Of a DNA stretch of 64,000 nt, positions 63,207-64,000 are shown piece by piece. Below the pieces are notes generated by a model, which was not told the DNA's origin, searched no databases, and saw nothing but the letters and a program-made list of their open reading frames with translations. Source of the DNA: Domibacillus aminovorans (lineage in GTDB: Bacteria > Bacillota > Bacilli > Bacillales > Domibacillaceae); contig NZ_LQWY01000005.1 in the NCBI RefSeq assembly GCF_001643235.1, positions 124,001 to 188,000 on the forward strand, written 5' to 3'. Within the stretch, counting starts at the first letter, position 1. The number at the start of each line of letters is the position of its first letter. Made by a program: the position numbers and the translations under genes.

Positions 63207-64000
63207 ATGCCGCAATTTTTAACAAACAAGCGCTTGATCATTTTGCTCGGCAGCATCATTATTCTTGTGGCATTGATCGGCTTTTCCATTCGCGACCGCG
63301 AGAATATTACATGGCCTGAAAAGTTTGTAAAAGATGTGACCGGCTTTGGACAGAACATTATATCGAAACCAGTTAGTGCAATAGAAGAGTTTTTTGACAA
63401 TGTCGGGCGTTTGCGGAATACATACGAAGAAAATGAAAAACTGCGAACGCACTTAGATAAGTTAGCTCAGTTGGAAAGCGATGTTACCCGCTTAGAAAAA
63501 GATAACGTGGAACTGCGGAAGTTACTTGAAAAAGAGGATAGTTTAGCAGATTACGAGCCGGTGCAGGCAACCGTTATTGCCCGCAATCCTGATCGCTGGT
63601 ATGACCTGATTACGATCGATCAAGGTGAATCAAATGGCATTGAACCGGATATGGCTGTTATGACAGCAAGCGGCCTCATTGGAAAAGTAAAAAATACGTC
63701 TAAATTCACATCAACCGTGCAGCTGCTATCGTCAAATGACGCGCAAAATCGTGTCTCGGCTTTGATTCAATCGGATAAATCGAATTATGGGTTGATTGAA
63801 GGGTATGACGATGAGAAAAGAATGCTCAAAATGACAAAAATTCCATCTGATGCAAAAGTGGAAAAAGGACAGTTTGTGACAACGTCAGGTCTCGGCGGCG
63901 TGTTTCCGAAAGGGCTTGTCATTGGAAAAGTAATGGAACTTGTTCCGGATGAATTTGGCTTAACACAAACGGCACTTGTAGAACCTGCCGCAAGCTTCTA
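63207..64000 (+). CDS. mreC: MreC, rod-shape-determining protein (3' end outside window)
   Basis: An open frame from ATG 63207 (GAGGTGG upstream) runs off the window end, giving 264 codons without a stop. Transmembrane helix (about 11-29), a leucine-zipper-like coiled coil (about 70-105) and the start of the beta-barrel domain (YEPVQATVIARNPDRWYDLITID ...). The bitopic protein scaffolds MreB with PBPs. The frame is not closed, so it is partial. Confidence 0.93.
   Translation, partial: MPQFLTNKRLIILLGSIIILVALIGFSIRDRENITWPEKFVKDVTGFGQNIISKPVSAIEEFFDNVGRLRNTYEENEKLRTHLDKLAQLESDVTRLEKDNVELRKLLEKEDSLADYEPVQATVIARNPDRWYDLITIDQGESNGIEPDMAVMTASGLIGKVKNTSKFTSTVQLLSSNDAQNRVSALIQSDKSNYGLIEGYDDEKRMLKMTKIPSDAKVEKGQFVTTSGLGGVFPKGLVIGKVMELVPDEFGLTQTALVEPAASF

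Overview
The window comes from the chromosome of a rod-shaped, aerobic, endospore-forming member of the Bacillales (Bacillaceae-like). The evidence is the gene order polX-mutS2-yshE, lcfA-fadR-fadB-etfBA, trxA-uvrC-yslB-sdhCAB-gerE-racE-gerM-rph-rdgB, tig-clpX-lonA-engB, hemAXCDBL, valS-folC and spoIIB-maf-radC-mreBC. This matches the Bacillus subtilis backbone almost gene for gene. Sporulation genes (gerE, gerM, a SpoVID-like gene, a SpoIIB-like gene) support this. Strong Gram-positive ribosome-binding sites, GTG/TTG starts and a T-box leader do too. Everything below is read from sequence alone; no database search was possible.

Layout. 0-3.6 kb: DNA repair (3' end of polX, mutS2), yshE and an unlisted 26-residue membrane ORF. 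3.6-8.7 kb: fatty-acid degradation operon with two FadR operators. 8.7-19.3 kb: thioredoxin, uvrC, yslB, succinate dehydrogenase, gerE behind a sigma-K-type promoter, racE, gerM, rph-rdgB-ysnB. 19.4-22.4 kb: tRNA-Arg(TCT), followed by a 2.8 kb interval holding small orphan ORFs plus glnK-amtB. That interval is closed by a second copy of the tRNA 3' end and its terminator, so it looks like an integrated or rearranged segment. 22.4-36.5 kb: ysoA, tig, clpX, lonA, engB, ysxD and the heme pathway hemAXCDBL. 36.5-42.5 kb: an accessory cassette inserted between hemL and the SpoVID-like gene. It holds a MerR/B12-domain regulator, a small membrane protein, an EAL-domain protein, a HemAT-type globin chemoreceptor and an HrtBA-like ABC transporter. 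42.6-47.6 kb: reduced SpoVID-like gene, antisense yszA-like gene, T-box, valS, folC. 47.7-59.8 kb: a type IV pilus cluster (minor pilins, VanW-domain protein, PilB, PilT, PilC, major pilin, PilD, PilM, PilN, PilO). 59.9-64 kb: SpoIIB-like, maf, radC, mreB and the start of mreC.

The most interesting part is the sensory cassette. The two divergent intergenic regions, beside the MerR/B12 gene and between the EAL and HemAT genes, each carry an inverted repeat of 9-bp arms with exactly 14 bp between them. The right arms are identical, and the repeat sits immediately upstream of plausible -35 elements. This suggests a small cobalamin- (possibly light-) controlled regulon joining c-di-GMP turnover and oxygen-sensing chemotaxis. 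About 13 kb away, the pilus extension ATPase has an N-terminal MshEN-type (c-di-GMP-binding) domain and a retraction ATPase is present. A link between the cassette and surface motility is therefore plausible, but it is inference.
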